Shown: positions 12,068 to 24,968 of the stretch, one piece after another
Position numbering within the stretch: the stretch's first letter is position 1
Layout: every line of letters starts with the position of its first letter
Made by a program: the position numbers and the translations under genes
Notes under the pieces: generated by a model
Databases searched by the model: none
Seen by the model: only the letters and a program-made list of their open reading frames with translations
What the model was told of the DNA's origin: nothing
Assembly (NCBI GenBank): GCA_010279815.1
Contig: QEOQ01000694.1
Span: 1-64,000, forward strand
From: Brachionus plicatilis
Lineage: Eukaryota > Rotifera > Eurotatoria > Ploima > Brachionidae
Length of the DNA stretch: 64,000 nucleotides
Direction of reading: 5' to 3'

Positions 12068-12610
12068 TTAAACATTTGCTGGATTTTTAGGTGGTATACT
12101 TTCTATGTCTTGGACCAAATAAGCCGGTAACATCATAAAGCGTCTTATTGTGACAAAATAGTAAAAAATACTGGACAATATTAGATACACGTTTAGCATT
12201 ATAATAAATTTCTGATAATATTGAAAGAAAAAAATAATCGAACCCACAATAACAGCAAGATGCATAAATTTATTCAGCCACAGCAAAGCAACATTTCTTT
12301 TATTTACTAAAAAAAAAATTCAATATTTTAAAAAATCATATTTAAACTTTTTACTTATGAGAAAAGTTAAAATCGAAGTGGTAAGAACTGTTGCAAAATT
12401 GATAAAAAGAATATAAATAAATTTCGAGATATGTATGCTTTGATATATCAGTTGGACAACCAGCCAAATTGAAGCGATTAAAAATAAGATTCCATGAAAA
12501 ATAAAATAAAATTTAGGAAAAGCGAAGTTTAATTGATAAGAAATATTTGATGCTTTAATGGTAAATTGAATTTTTTCTGAACCATTCGAAGTTTGTTGAT
12601 TTTGTCTCAT
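12068..12610 (-). CDS. Small four-helix membrane protein, unrecognised
   Basis: Exon 1 (12355-12610) and exon 2 (12068-12306) are joined by a 48-bp GT-AG intron, giving 164 residues: a polar N-terminus (MRQNQQTSNGSEKIQFT), then four hydrophobic segments (FYFIFHGILFLIASIWLVV; FIYILFINFATVLTTSILTF; LAVIVGSIIFFFQYYQ; LNVYLILSSIFYYFVTI) and a short C-tail ending PPKNPANV. No signal peptide or known motif. Topology suggests a tetraspan protein with both tails on the same side. The joined frame and matching phase support a real gene; the family is not recognised. Confidence 0.6.
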
Positions 12611-14906
12611 TTTTATTAAACTGAAAAATTAATTGATATAGAAAGAATCTATGACCAAGTGAACACAAATTTTTTATACTAAAAATATAATCAATCACAA
12701 GACTGTTTTAATTATCTAAAAATTATTATCTTCATTTTTGCCAGAGCACTAAATTAAAAAAAATTTCAAGATTAAAAATTCATTTTCTCTAATTTTAGAA
12801 TAATAGAATTTAAAATAAAATCATAATTTTATTTAAAAAAAATTTATTTATTAATGTTCGCCCAATAATTAATTAATTCAAAAATTTTAAGACATAGATA
12901 GCATTAACATTGATAAAAAAAAACTTATTTTACTCATCGGGTATAATCTAGTTTTTATTAATATGCGGTCATTTTGATAAGTTAAATTTGGATTACAAAA
13001 GTTTTCAGGTACAATTTTTAGCATAGTTATATTATAATTTATTTAAAAAATCGAAATCTCTTATTCTTTCCATTTATCTCTATCTAATTTTAGGACCCAG
13101 CAATCTAATAATTTTTTAGTATCTTTGTTTGACAGTTTAGTCTTTCCGGTTGTTAATTATTTGCTTTACATTCGCAAATTCATGATCTAGCCATTTAACT
13201 TGCATAAGCAAATTATTTCCATTAGTCCGTTTGCTTTCAGATATATGGTGTCTAGAAGGATTTGATCCAGTAGTTTGATACTGATATTTTACGATAATAC
13301 TCAATATTAAAGTGGTTTGATTTTCTATCTTAATGCTTCATAAATGTAAATTATAACTTAATTTGGACGTGTTTTGCTATCCATATATTATCCATGCTTT
13401 TAAGTTGTCTAAAATTACGTATTTTAATGAAGATTTTCAAAAAATTTTCTGAAATTTGATCAAAAAAGGCCAAAATTCCTCTGATCTTTTGGCTCTAAAT
13501 TAATTTACAGAATTTTGGTAGGTTTTGGAAAGAAAGTTATTTATAAAAAAATGTTTTTACGTAAAATTTGAAAATTTTGATTTTATTCTGAAGGAGCTTA
13601 AGCCGGCTCCGTATCAAAATAGCTAAGTTCAAAATGGCTAAATTAAATTAGCTGTTTCATTTTAGCTAAGTCATTTTTTTAGCTCTTTCAATCAAGTTAA
13701 TTGTTAAATTAAATTAGCTAAAATCAAAATCGCTAAAACGAAAAAAAATAGAATCAAGATTACTTAGTCATTAATCTCTTTAAATAATTGTTGAAACCAA
13801 ACACATTAAATAGGCGAACGTTCAATTCATAGATTTTTTTTTCGTAGCATAATTATTTCATAGTAAAACTATATAATAGATTTATTTTCATGTAATTTTT
13901 TAAGGGATTAAATATAGTAAAATAATTCAAAAAAAAATTTTAAATTTTTTTCAGAATAAAAATCTCTCTTATTTATCATTGATAAAAAATTTAAAAAATA
14001 TTTAAAATTTTCCTTTAATATGTCACATTGAATAAGCAAAATAAATTGTTTAAATAAATAAAAATAAAACAAAAATTCAATTGAGAAGAATTGTTTCAAG
14101 AGTTAATAAAATTTAAATACATTTAAAATTCTTTCTTCAAAAAATTTAGAAGATATTGTTCGTAATTTAAGTTTAATACTGAAATATTGAATGGACATTT
14201 TTTGATTGACAAAACAGATTTTTTTTAAAATAGTAATCAATTAGTAATTTCGAACTTGTAAATAAAATTTAGCTTTTCTGACTTAGCTATTTTTAATTAA
14301 TCAATTAGTAATTTTAGGTTTAGCTATTTTGATTTTAGCTAATTTAATTTAGCTGTTTTGATTGATGCTATTTTGATCTACTCCCGCTTAAGCCCGGTAC
14401 AATAAACAAATAAATAAACTAATACACTAATTTAATGTACTTTAAGATGAAAATTAATAAATTTAATTGAAATTTTTTCTATTCACTTTAATCAAAATAA
14501 ATGACGATTTAATATGCGGTCATTAAATAATAATCGGTTTTTCGTTTACTTTTCTAGTTTAAACTTTTTATTAGTAATTAGATTAAAGTTATTTTTTCAA
14601 TTTAAAGTATTTCATAGAAATTATACTTACTGTTCGCATAGTGAGTGTTACTCTCTGTGCGCCATATTTTATTATTATTATATTGAGTATTTAAAATAAT
14701 ATTTTGCCTGCTAGGAAATAATTAGAAATAATTTTAAAATTAAGCTTAAAGTTAATATTTTTTTTAAATAATAAAAATCAATCAAGTCAAATAAATCTAA
14801 ATCTTTACAAAATATTTACTCTATTAAATTTTATTAAATTTAAAATTATGAATCCTCAATAATTTAATTAATATATTATTTTTTAATGAAATAATTAAAA
14901 AAAAAA
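12611..14906. other. AT-rich spacer with transposon-like repeats
   Basis: About 2.3 kb upstream of the four-helix gene and downstream of the AOAH array. No gene supported. It holds the AGCTAA-rich inverted element (13594-14398) and a 15-bp direct repeat TAATATGCGGTCATT at ~12959 and ~14510. Confidence 0.5.
13594..14398. mobile_element. MITE-like element with AGCTAA-rich terminal inverted repeats
   Basis: The left end reads GGAGCTTAAGCCGGCTCCG, then ATCAAAATAGCTAAG and further AGCTAAA-type subrepeats. The right end, read in reverse, is GGGCTTAAGCGGGAG, then ATCAAAATAGC and the same subrepeats such as AGCTAAATTAAATTAGCTAA. The arms are roughly 130 bp, imperfect; no coding capacity is seen in between. 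Exact ends and target duplication are not certain. Confidence 0.6.
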
Positions 14907-17342
14907 TTAATATCCTCCTTGATCACCAAAAATTTTTTTAATATCATTGTTAAATTTGTTTTCAGGCCCAAGCCACGTAGAATGATAAGTATTCAATTTT
15001 TTCCAATATAAATCGGCCAAAATAATATTACCATTTTGGTTTATGTGAAAGCCATCAACAGGTTCAATCAATTGCCAACGTTGTCCCCCCATTGATTCCC
15101 AAACAGCCATCACTTAAGCTCAAAATAAAATAAAGAAAATTATTCAAAATAAAAGTCTACTCTCTTCAATTGGAACATCCGTGTAGGCCATATCAAAATG
15201 CTTATAAGTCCTAGATGATGCAATATCCTCAACTATTCTTGAAAGGTTCATGGCATAATCTGTTGTTAATTTTCTTAGAGTGGCTTTATAAAATTTATTT
15301 TTGAATGAAAATTTTTTTTTTTAAGTTAAATGCAAGCATACCGTTTGTGGTCATCCATCCATTACTTAAATTATATTAAAAATTTAAAAACTTTTTCTAA
15401 TCTTAAAAAATTACCATGGACTAACTTGAAGACACGATAGGTATGTATACACATCTTTGTATTTTATATCGTTTCTTACTCTACCTAGCGGGTAAACTCT
15501 CTCACCGAGAACATCGTACAATACACTGCCATTTGCGAGACCAGTTAGAATTACATGACTTCCTTGGGGAATAACATTGTCAAGATAGTCCAGCACATAA
15601 AGTAGATTATCTCGGAATTCTTTCGGTTTTGTCATGTGGTCAAGAGTATCTGGATGACTAAAAACAGATTAAATAATTTAACTTAGTTTTATTTTTACCC
15701 ATTGCAAACATCGTTGCCAACTAATGATAGCGTAAGTAATAATGGCTGGTCTTCATCTTGATTCCGAGCTAAACTTTTGACAATGTCTCTCATACTTCCA
15801 GTGCGTGCCCCTTTGATAAAAGGTATTAATTTTATTACAAGAGTAGAGGGCCAAAATCACCATTTACTGCTACATTTTGGTAATCTCTTAATACTTAAAT
15901 TTTTTAAAATTCCAAAAATAAAGTTTTTAAGCTACCTAAAATTGCATCGATTCTTTGCTAAAAGCTTCAGATAAATGGAATTTGTGTGACTTAAAACAAC
16001 AGGCCAAGTACTGTTCATAAAACCTAAAGAAAAAATAAAAAAATAAAATTTTTTAAATTCAATAAATATTTTAAATTTATATCATAACTTTTAAAAATAT
16101 AAAAAATTTTACAAAAAAAAAATATATTACCAGTCATGGCTGATAAATGTGGCCAATCAAGTTCATTTTCAATTATAAAAGCAAGATGCTCAAAAACAGC
16201 AGCATTTATCTGGTTGGCATCTGCAAAAAAATTAAGTCGAAATTTATAACTGATTATATTTTACCAAGCCATTGTTCTGGAATGCTAAAATGAGCACTTA
16301 TAGAATCTCCAAGTACTGCAACCCCCAGTTGATTTGATCCTTGGCAAAACATTTCTTCATATGTTAAATTAGAGCCCGGTGCACGACCCTTTATGATTTT
16401 TTTTTATAAAATAAAGCATCATTAATTTTTGAAATTTACATAAATTCCATTGCAATTTGAATCTGAAGCTTTATCACCTCCCAAAGGCTTCACTCCCGGA
16501 CGAACATTCTTGCTAAAATCATTACAGTCTTTACCTTTCCAACTAGCACCTCGAAGTGTCTTTAAATTTTATATATTTTTATTTTTTCTTTAATTTTTTT
16601 AATAAATTTATTGTTAATTATTATACAGGAATTGTGCTATGACCGTCTTGATCTATATCAATAGCAGGTTCATGTGAATCGAAAATACTATTGATTATAA
16701 TCAATTTATTAATATTTAGTTTTTTTAATAAATCTAAATTACCGTTTTATGTAATCGCATATTTCTTTAAAAATTGCTATATCACAAATGCTGTTTTCAA
16801 TTTTCGGTATTTTCTTGTTTTTTAATTTTAAATTTCTTTTTAAAAAATAAGAACTTTCCTCAATCGATCTCTTTAATTAAAAATGAATGAAATTATTTTT
16901 TCTTGATTTTATTTTTTACTTTTTTTGGTAAAATATGGCATTCTGGCTGTCCGGGATCGGTTCGACAAAAATTCATCGCATGACAAATTACATCACCATT
17001 TTCTTTAGCGTATATTCTTTATTTTATAAAGAAATAGGAAAAAGTTCAAAAATTTATGAAACGATACCCATCGATAATAATTGGGCCAAAAGTTTCCACA
17101 GCTTGTTGACAAGTTATTCGAAAAAGGCCTTCAGGTATAAAATTACAAAAGTTAAATAATGTTTCCTCTATTGTATCATTGTAAACAATCGCTATTTGTT
17201 CAACAAGAGTTACCAGAACAGTACAAACAGCACAACTGGTTCCCCCATTTACATCTTTAAAGTTTTTGATTCCTGACTTTTCAGTTTTTCCATAAGTCGA
17301 ATTAATCAATAGAAAAACTGTCAAAAATATAATTATCTTCAT
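14907..17342 (-). CDS. AOAH: Acyloxyacyl hydrolase, copy A
   Basis: Start ATG at 17342 gives signal peptide MKIIIFLTVFLLINSTYG, then a saposin-B domain with its cysteines (SCAVC, NFCNF, RITCQQ, VICHAMNFC). About a dozen or more short exons follow with ~50-bp introns. The large subunit shows a DIDQDGHSTIPTLRG calcium-loop-like segment, SNCNGIY, the GDSL-type block LGDSISAHFSIPEQW with the catalytic Ser, ENELDWPHLS, block III GNDVCNG, GSHVILTGLANGS, YPLGRV, SCLQVSPW and the Asp-His block IEPVDGFHINQNGN, ending FGDQGGY. Human AOAH removes secondary acyl chains from lipopolysaccharide lipid A; the active-site pattern here is intact. Expected to be secreted or lysosomal. Confidence 0.93.
16284..16674. 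repeat. AOAH gene-conversion tract, copy A side
   Basis: This 391-bp stretch, containing exons and introns around the GDSL Ser block, is about 97 percent identical to 19687-20077 in copy B, whereas flanking exons of A and B are clearly diverged and copy C differs throughout. Confidence 0.85.
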
Positions 17343-17664
17343 TATTTATGATTAAAATAGTCAAATTGTTATTAAATTTATTTTATTTTTTTACTTTTTA
17401 TCACTTAAAAATAGAATATGAGATAATTTTAAATTTTATCGGTTTTAGAAAACCCATGAGAATAAAGCTTGCTAAATCAGGTGACTTTAAATAGCTACAC
17501 CCAATTTAACATAGATAAAACATAAATGGTTCAATTTTAATCTATTCAGTTTTTCTTTATTGTTGACTTAAAATAAAAATAAATTATTCTTTGAATTTAA
17601 AATTTTTTTAAAAATTTAGAAAGAAAATCAAGTCAAAACATTTTATCTATAATAAAAAAATATT

Positions 17665-20600
17665 TTAATATCCTCCTTGATCGCCAAATATATTTTTAAT
17701 TCTTTGATTGTTTGGATTTACCGTACCTAACCAGTCAGAATGTTCTTTAACTAAAATATCCCAGTATAAATCAGCTAAAATCACGTTTCCTAATTGATTT
17801 ATATGAAATCCATCAAAAGGCTCAATTAATTGCCATTTTTCACCGCCCATGGACTCCCATTTTTCCATCACTTTTTATTGAAAATAAATATAAAAAACAA
17901 AATGTTCATCTTATAATACTTTCATCAAATGGAACATCAGTATAAGCCAGATCAAAATTGTTAAATTTTTTTGTTTCGGTAATATTTTTAGCTATTTTAG
18001 ATAACATCATGGCATAATCTGTAGTCAATTTTCTCAGAGTATCTTTAAAAAAACTATATTTAACAAACCTAACTATTCCCCCAATAGATTTTACCATTCG
18101 TGGTCATCCAACCATTACTAGATTTAATAAATATTTTATTGCTAAAATTTTATTTTTTAAAGCTTACCAAGGACTAGCTTGCAAGCAAGTTAAATAATTG
18201 TAGAAATCAACATAATAAATATCGCTACGAACCCTTCCAAGTGGGTACACAGTATTTTTAAGTGATTCATATAGAAGGCTTCCTTAGATTAAAAATTTAA
18301 ATCGATCAAAATTTTATAACTTTTATCCTACCATTGGCTAATCCTGTAAGCATTACATGACTTCCATTTGGTAAAACACCATCCAAATAAGTTAGAACTC
18401 CTATTAGATTCTTATAATAGTCATCTGGTTTTGTCATATGGTCTAAAGTATCAGGTTTTCTTAAATGAAACATGGTATACAGCTATTTATTTTTACCCAT
18501 TAAATTACCCATTACAAACGTCGTTGCCAACCAATGCTAGAAATAAAAGCACTGGAAAATCTTGCTTTTGATTTCGATTAAGACTTGAAAAAAAGAAATA
18601 AATTGAATGACATATTTTTGGGAAATATACGTCTTCGCAATGTCTTGGATACTACGAGTACTGGCTCCTAAAAAATTCAATTAAACTTTTGATCTATGTT
18701 AAATTAAAAATTGAACCATTAACTGCTACGTTTTGATAGTCTCTTTAAAAAATTAATCAAATAATATCTAACTTTTTTATTAATATTTACCTAAAAATGC
18801 ATCGATTCCTGTCAAGCATTTTGAGATAGATCGAATTTGTGGTATCGTATTCAACTGGCCAAGAACTATTCATAAAACCTTAGGCACAAAAAATATGGAA
18901 GTGGGTATGACTAAATAGTATACTTAAAAATTTTATACAAGTACTTAATAGTCTTGAATTATAAACATAGCCTTTTGCTAAAAAATATTTCATTATAAAA
19001 ACCATCTTTCAAAGCCAGGATTGGAACCTAAAAACAAAAATATCTACATTTGACTAATAAAGATACATTTGGTGGCTATATACGGTTTTTTGTCACTCAA
19101 GGCTTGTGAAAATCATAAAAATTAATAAATCAATTATTTTTTAGACTTGAATTTTTTAAAATTTAATTAAGATTAAATTTTTCCTCTTTAGTATATATAA
19201 AAATATTAGAGTATGTCAAAAGGGTTATTTTGAATGCCATAAAAAATATTTAAAGAATAAGTATTCTATGAAGATTTTAACTGAAAAGATTATTAAGTAA
19301 AATATAACATCTTAAAGTATACTAAAAAAAATCTAAAAAAAAAATTTTAATAAATAAATAATTTACCAGTTATTGCTGATAGATGAGGCCAGTCAAGTTC
19401 ATTTTCGATAATAAAAGCAAGATGCTCAAAAACAGCAGCATTAATTTTGTAAGGATCTAAAAAATATAAATGTTTGGTACATAATATTTAAAAAGTTATT
19501 TTAAAAAAATGAGACAAAAATACATTTAAATAAAATATACATAAAATATATATTTTGACAACAAAAAAAATATCCGAAAAAAAAATTAACTTTCTCTAAC
19601 GTCTTAAAATTTTTCTACAACTTTTCTTTAATTTTCATTTAACTAATTAAATAAGAAAATCGATTACCTATCCACTGCTCAGGAACGCTAAAATGAGCAC
19701 TTATAGAGTCTCCAAGTACTGCAACCCCCAGTTGATTTGATCCTTGGCAAAACATTTCTTCATATGTTAAATTAGAGCCCGGTGCACGACCCTTTATGAT
19801 TTTCTTTTATTAAATAAAGTATCATTAATTTTTGAAATTTACATAAATTCCATTACAATTTGAATCTGAAGCTTTATCACCTCCCAAAGGCTTCACTCCC
19901 GGACGAACATTCTTGCTAAAATCATTACAGTCTTTACCTTTCCAACTAGCACCTCGAAGTGTCTTTAAATTTTATATATTTTTATTTTTTCTTTAATTTT
20001 TTTAATAAATTTATTATAAATTATTTTACAGGAATTGTACTATGACCGTCTTGATCTATATCAATGTCAGGTTCATGATTTTTAAAGGCTCTTTAAAAAT
20101 GTATTGTTTTTTAAATAAAATTATCATTATTCAATTTACTTGTTCAAGAATTCACATAGTTCTTTAAAAATTTGTTGATCACACATTCCCTTCTTTAATT
20201 TCAATGGAATTCCGATATTTCTTTTATTTAATTTTTTTTTCAAATTAAAAACTCGTTTATTTATCGAATACTTAAAAAAGTTTTCAATATTTCCAAAGTA
20301 TTTTCAAAATATTACTTTTTTCTTAGGCAATAAATGACATTCTTGTCGACCTGGTTCTGTGCTGCAAAAACCAATTAAATGACAAATTACATCTCCATTT
20401 TCTTTTGAATATATTCTTTAATTAAATTTTTTATTCATTTATTGTAATAATTTTTTTCATTTGTCTACCCGTCAATGATTATTGGGCCATAGAAGCTTAC
20501 CGCTTGCTGACAAGTAAATCTGAAAATCCCGTCAGGTAAAAATTGGCATAAATTGTTTAATGAATTTTCAATGGTGTCATTATACACAATTGCCAATTTT

Positions 20601-20734
20601 TCTACCATTGTCACTAATAATGTGCAATAAGCACAATCGGTTCCTCCATTAACTCCTTTTATGGATTCAGATATCAAAGCTGAATGTCCATAAAATAAAC
20701 TGACCAAAAATACACTAAAAATGAAAATTTTCAT
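17665..20734 (-). CDS. AOAH: Acyloxyacyl hydrolase, copy B
   Basis: ATG at 20734: signal peptide MKIFIFSVFLVSLFYG, saposin-B domain (DCAYC, NLCQF, RFTCQQ, VICHLIGFC). Downstream exons are collinear with copy A: KAFKNHEPDIDIDQDGHSTIP, TLRGASWKGKDCND, LGDSISAHFSIPEQW, ENELDWPHLS, GFMNSSWPVEY, NGASTRSIQDIAK, LVGNDVCNG, and the last exon FDGFHINQLGN...FGDQGGY. All splice phases checked are consistent, so it appears functional. It sits 322 bp upstream of copy A in the same direction. One intron (~18879-19368) is expanded to about 490 bp without a recognisable element. Same predicted LPS-deacylating activity; sequence differences outside the shared tract suggest separate evolution. Confidence 0.92.
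19687..20077. repeat. AOAH gene-conversion tract, copy B side
   Basis: Partner of 16284-16674; equal length (391 bp), near-identical in both coding and intronic bases. Confidence 0.85.
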
Positions 20735-20962
20735 CGCTTAAACAATAATCTTTGTCAAATAAAATTTTATTATTTAAATTTAAATTTATCTTTCCTTTGC
20801 GATAGATAGAGAATAAGAAGCTTCTTTATCAAAATCATGTTATTTATTTTTTTTGTTGATAAAACTTTTAAATCTTTTCAATTAATTCAATTGTTTAAAG
20901 TTAAAAAATTTATCTTCTAAAATATTTATTGGTAAAAAATAATGAAAAGCTCAAGTAAGAAA

Positions 20963-23564
20963 TCAATATCCACCTTGATCGCCAAAAATTTTTTTAATGT
21001 CATAGTTATAGCTATTTTCCGCACTGATCCAGTCAGGATGCTCTTTTAATAAAATTTGCCAATAAATATCAGCCATAAAATAATTTCCAATTTGATTTAA
21101 ATGAAAACCATCTATTGCTTCGATTACTTGCCACCTTTTTCCACCCATTGATTCCCAAATTTCAAATACTAAAAAAATTTAAAAATAAAAAAAAAAAATT
21201 ATAAACAAAAAGCATACATCTATCAATTGGAATGTATGTGAAACCCAAATCGAAATTCTTAAATTTTTTTGTCTCAGTTATATTCTTATTTATACCAGAA
21301 AGTATCATAGCATATTCTGTTGTCAATCGTCTTAAGGTGTCTAAAATATTTTAATAATTTAAATATAAAAATTTAATATATTAATCAAACCATTGGTAGT
21401 CATCCATCCATTACTGAATTAACAAATAATTAATTTTCTTACAAGAATTTTTAGAATAAAACCTTACCATGGACTAATCTTGAATAAAAATCAAATCAAA
21501 ATAATAAAAATAATCAGAGTTATTTTAAGTCACAAGTCTTAATAAAGTCAAGTCAACTAATTGACTTAAATATTTTTTATATAGAACTGCAATATTAAGT
21601 AAAGAACTTGACTCAAACTTGTTACTTAAAAACAATTCTGTCTTATACCTCTAGACACGAAAGGTAGGTATACATATCACCATAATAAATATTATTCTTA
21701 ACTCGGCCTAGAGGGTAGACTCTATCCTTTAAAGAATCATATAAAACACTACCTAAAGATAAAAAAAAAAAAAAAATTTTGTTAAATTTTAATTCGTAAA
21801 TTACCATTTGCAAGACCAGTAAGCATTACATGACTTCCATTAGGAAGAACTGTGTCTAAATAAGATAATATTTCAATGACATTTTTGTAGAATACATCAG
21901 GTCTAGTCATATGATTCAATGTATCAGGATTCCTTTAAAAATAATTTAAATTAATTAAAATAATATGCAATAACTTATTAACCCGTTGCAAACATCATTT
22001 CCGACTAAGGACAAGAATAAAAGAACAGGCTGGTCTGTTTGTTGATTTCGACTGAAACTTTTTACAATTTCCTTCATTTCGTTTGTATCAGCACCTTTAA
22101 AATAGAAGTTATTTTGGCAAAATTCTTGATTCAACAATCACCATTCACTCCGATATTCTGATAATCTCTGACAGCATAAAATTAAAAAAAACTATCCAAC
22201 TAAATCATACAAGATACCTAAAATTGCATCTGTTTCGCTCTAAAAGCTTCAGATAGATAGAGTCGGTAAAACCCTTTACAACTGGCCAGGTGCTATTCAT
22301 GTATCCTTAAAAAATAAAATTTTAGATCAAAACTTGTATTTTCTTTAAGTGCAATACCAGTCATTCCTGATAATTGAGGCCAATCTAATTCATTTTCTAA
22401 AATAAAGGTTAAATGTTCAAAAACGGCAGTATTTATTTGGTAGGCATCTAAAAATTTTTTTATAAAAGCTAATTTAGAAAGAAAACCATCTATTTTACCT
22501 AGCCATTGTTCTGGAATACTAAAATGAGCACTGATAGAATCGCCCAAAACAGCAAAGCCCATTGGTTTTGAATTTTTACAAAATATCTCTTCATATGTAC
22601 GGTTTGAAGCCGAATCTTTTCCCTTTAATTTGTTAAAATAAATAATATTTTTAAGTATTACTGTTAATTTAATTTAGTAATTTAAATTTTAAATTGTTTC
22701 TTAGAAATGGAAAATATTACGAAAATTCCGTTGCAGTTTGAGTCACTTGTGTGATCACCATTAATTGGAATGGCACCTGGATGAATTTTTTTGCTGAAAT
22801 CATCGCAATCTTTTCCTCTCCAACTAGTGCCTCTGAGTGTCTTAATTTTTTTTAACTTTGGTATAAATTTAAAAAATTTTAACTTAAATTTACTTGAAAA
22901 GTGCCATGACCATCTTGATCTATATCAATTGCAGGCTCATGTTTATCAAAAATTCTTTTCAATATCATTGATTGATTATTATTTCTTATAAGTAAAAACT
23001 TAAAATTTTACTTTTTAATGTAATCGCAAATAGGTTTGAAGATAGACATATTACATGGATTGTTTTTAGCGTCTGGAATCTCTATATTATTTCTGGCTAA
23101 ACCATTTTTGAAGAAAATAACTCGGTTTTTTATTGATGTACTAGGTAAAGGAAAAATATGACACTCTTCGTGTCCAGGATCAGTTCTACAAAATCCAGTT
23201 GCATGACAAATCACATCAGGAGTCTCTTTGTTGAAAAGTCTAAAAAAATACTTAAATAAAATTTTATTTTTTTATTTTCTTACCCATTTATGATAACTGG
23301 TCCAAAGGTTTTTATCGCTTGCTGACAAGTTATACGGAATACTCCGTCTGGTAAATAGCTGCAAAACTTGTTCAAAGACTCCTCAATTGTATCATTATTA
23401 ACCACAACTAATTCATCGACCATAGTCAATAAAACCGAACAAACAGCGCAGTTTACTCCTCCATTAGCCCCCTTTAATGTCCTTAATGACTCGAATGGTT
23501 TCAAATCAATTACTTTGACTTGTGATAAAACAACCAACGATAAAAAAACTGTAAAAGCTTTCAT
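20963..23564 (-). CDS. AOAH: Acyloxyacyl hydrolase, copy C
   Basis: I start at the ATG at 23564 (MKAFTVFLSLVVLSQVKV, a signal peptide) rather than the upstream in-frame ATG, because only this gives a cleavable leader. Saposin-B: NCAVC, KFCSY, RITCQQ, VICHATGFC. The GDSL domain contains LGDSISAHFSIPEQW, ENELDWPQLSGMTG, SLVGNDVCNG, and the last exon IEAIDGFHLNQIGN, ending FGDQGGY. Hydrolase residues are intact. The gene lies 228 bp upstream of copy B, head-to-tail. Being the most divergent of the three, it probably represents the older duplicate. Confidence 0.92.
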
Positions 23565-23752
23565 TATTATAGTTTTTTTTTGTTGAAAAACTGATAAATT
23601 TGAAAAGATACTTTTTTTAAATTTATTTATAAAAAAATATTGATAAAACAAAATGAATTTCAATTAGAATTAATCTAAATTATATTTTTAAACAAAAAAT
23701 TATTTTCAACAAAAAGTTGTTCTAATTTTGATTTGCATTCAAATTCTGCACT

Positions 23753-24968
23753 TTAATCGGTTATGCTTGAATAGGAGGTTTTAGCTGGTGATTTAAGAGC
23801 CATGTTTATTTCGTTTTTCGATTCTGCTATAGCTCTTATAGTCATGTATGAAATCAAGCCTTCATTATCTAATCCTTGAGTTGATTTAATATTTTTATAA
23901 ACAACCAAATCTTTTTCGTACTGGTATCTCAACGCTTCAGCTTCAGTTTTGGCTCTAAAATAAATATTTAATTTTAAAGAATAAAAAACTTCAAAATTTT
24001 CATACTTATTGATAATAATTTTTGCTTGTGTTTCAGCGTTATTTTGAATAATCTCAGCTTGCTTTTTGGCCTGTTCTAATTTGGTTTCAGCTTGTAACAG
24101 AAGACGTGGTCTTTCATTTTCAGCCACTTTAATATTTTCTTTAGCCGCTTCTTTATCTTTTACAGCAGTTTCAAATTCAGAAGGTCTTTGAACACTGTTT
24201 ACCTTGAGTAAAATTTAAAAAAATTATTTTTTAATTGTTAGCTTTTATAACCTGTAAGTCATTCAATTCGCAACGAAGGTATTCACAGTAATTTCGCATA
24301 GTCTCTCTTAAGAGTTCTTGGAAACGACCTAATAAGACCAAGTTAAACTCTGTTAAAATAAAAACTGTGATTATGTACCTCTATCTGTTTGAAATTCAGT
24401 AGTAGAAAAATTAGCACAGCTATCGTGAACTGCAGATTTTCCAGATGCTAGTAAAACTTTTTTATATCCATCAAAATCTTTGAATTGCTCAACCAGAAAT
24501 TTCATATATTTTGAGCTTTTATTGACACATTGACGAAAATTTTTGATCTAATTTAATTTTAATTTACTTGGCTTTAAACTGATAAGAAACATCTATTTCT
24601 ATTATAACCCCATCTTTATTCAGACACTTAAAAATGGAAAAGAAAGTTTTTAAATGAACTAATTTTAAGTTATTACAGTAATTTCTTTGAATTCCATGGT
24701 ATTGTAAACATTTGGAAAAATAATGAAAGTAAATCCTGGCGGGCCAAAGTGTAGACCTTCGTTTTTTACATCATCCCCAAGTCGTTTTAAAATGTTGTCG
24801 TACTTAATGCCGACTTAATGATTTTTTTTTTAATCGGTCAGTTATTTTTATGATTTAACTCTTACGTTCATATGAATTGAGTCTTCTTGCTGATGATATT
24901 AGAATTATTAGTCCTACAAAGGCTATGATTCCGCAGCCAACAATGATGGATATAATAATTGGTTTCAT
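23753..24968 (-). CDS. SPFH/band-7 membrane protein, N-terminally anchored
   Basis: ATG at 24968 starts MKPIIISIIVGCGIIAFVGLIILIS, a signal-anchor helix. Exons 24866-24968 and 24677-24813 are followed by several more with ~50-bp introns. The band-7 region includes LGDDVKNEGLHFGPPGF, PNVYNTMEFKEIT, DGVIIEIDVSYQFKA, FQELLRETMRNYCEY and a long Ala/Glu/Lys coiled coil (KDKEAAKENIKVAENERPR; AETKLEQAKKQAEIIQNN; AKTEAEALRYQY). The pattern resembles prohibitin/stomatin-like scaffolds that oligomerise in membranes. A 20-bp apparent intron near 24549-24567 breaks the frame; using the downstream acceptor gives a 52-bp intron and keeps it. Exact subfamily not recognised. Confidence 0.78.

Noticed and set aside
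24548..24567. A 20-bp intron in the band-7 gene
   Set aside because: It gives the wrong frame; using the next AG makes a 52-bp intron with correct phase.
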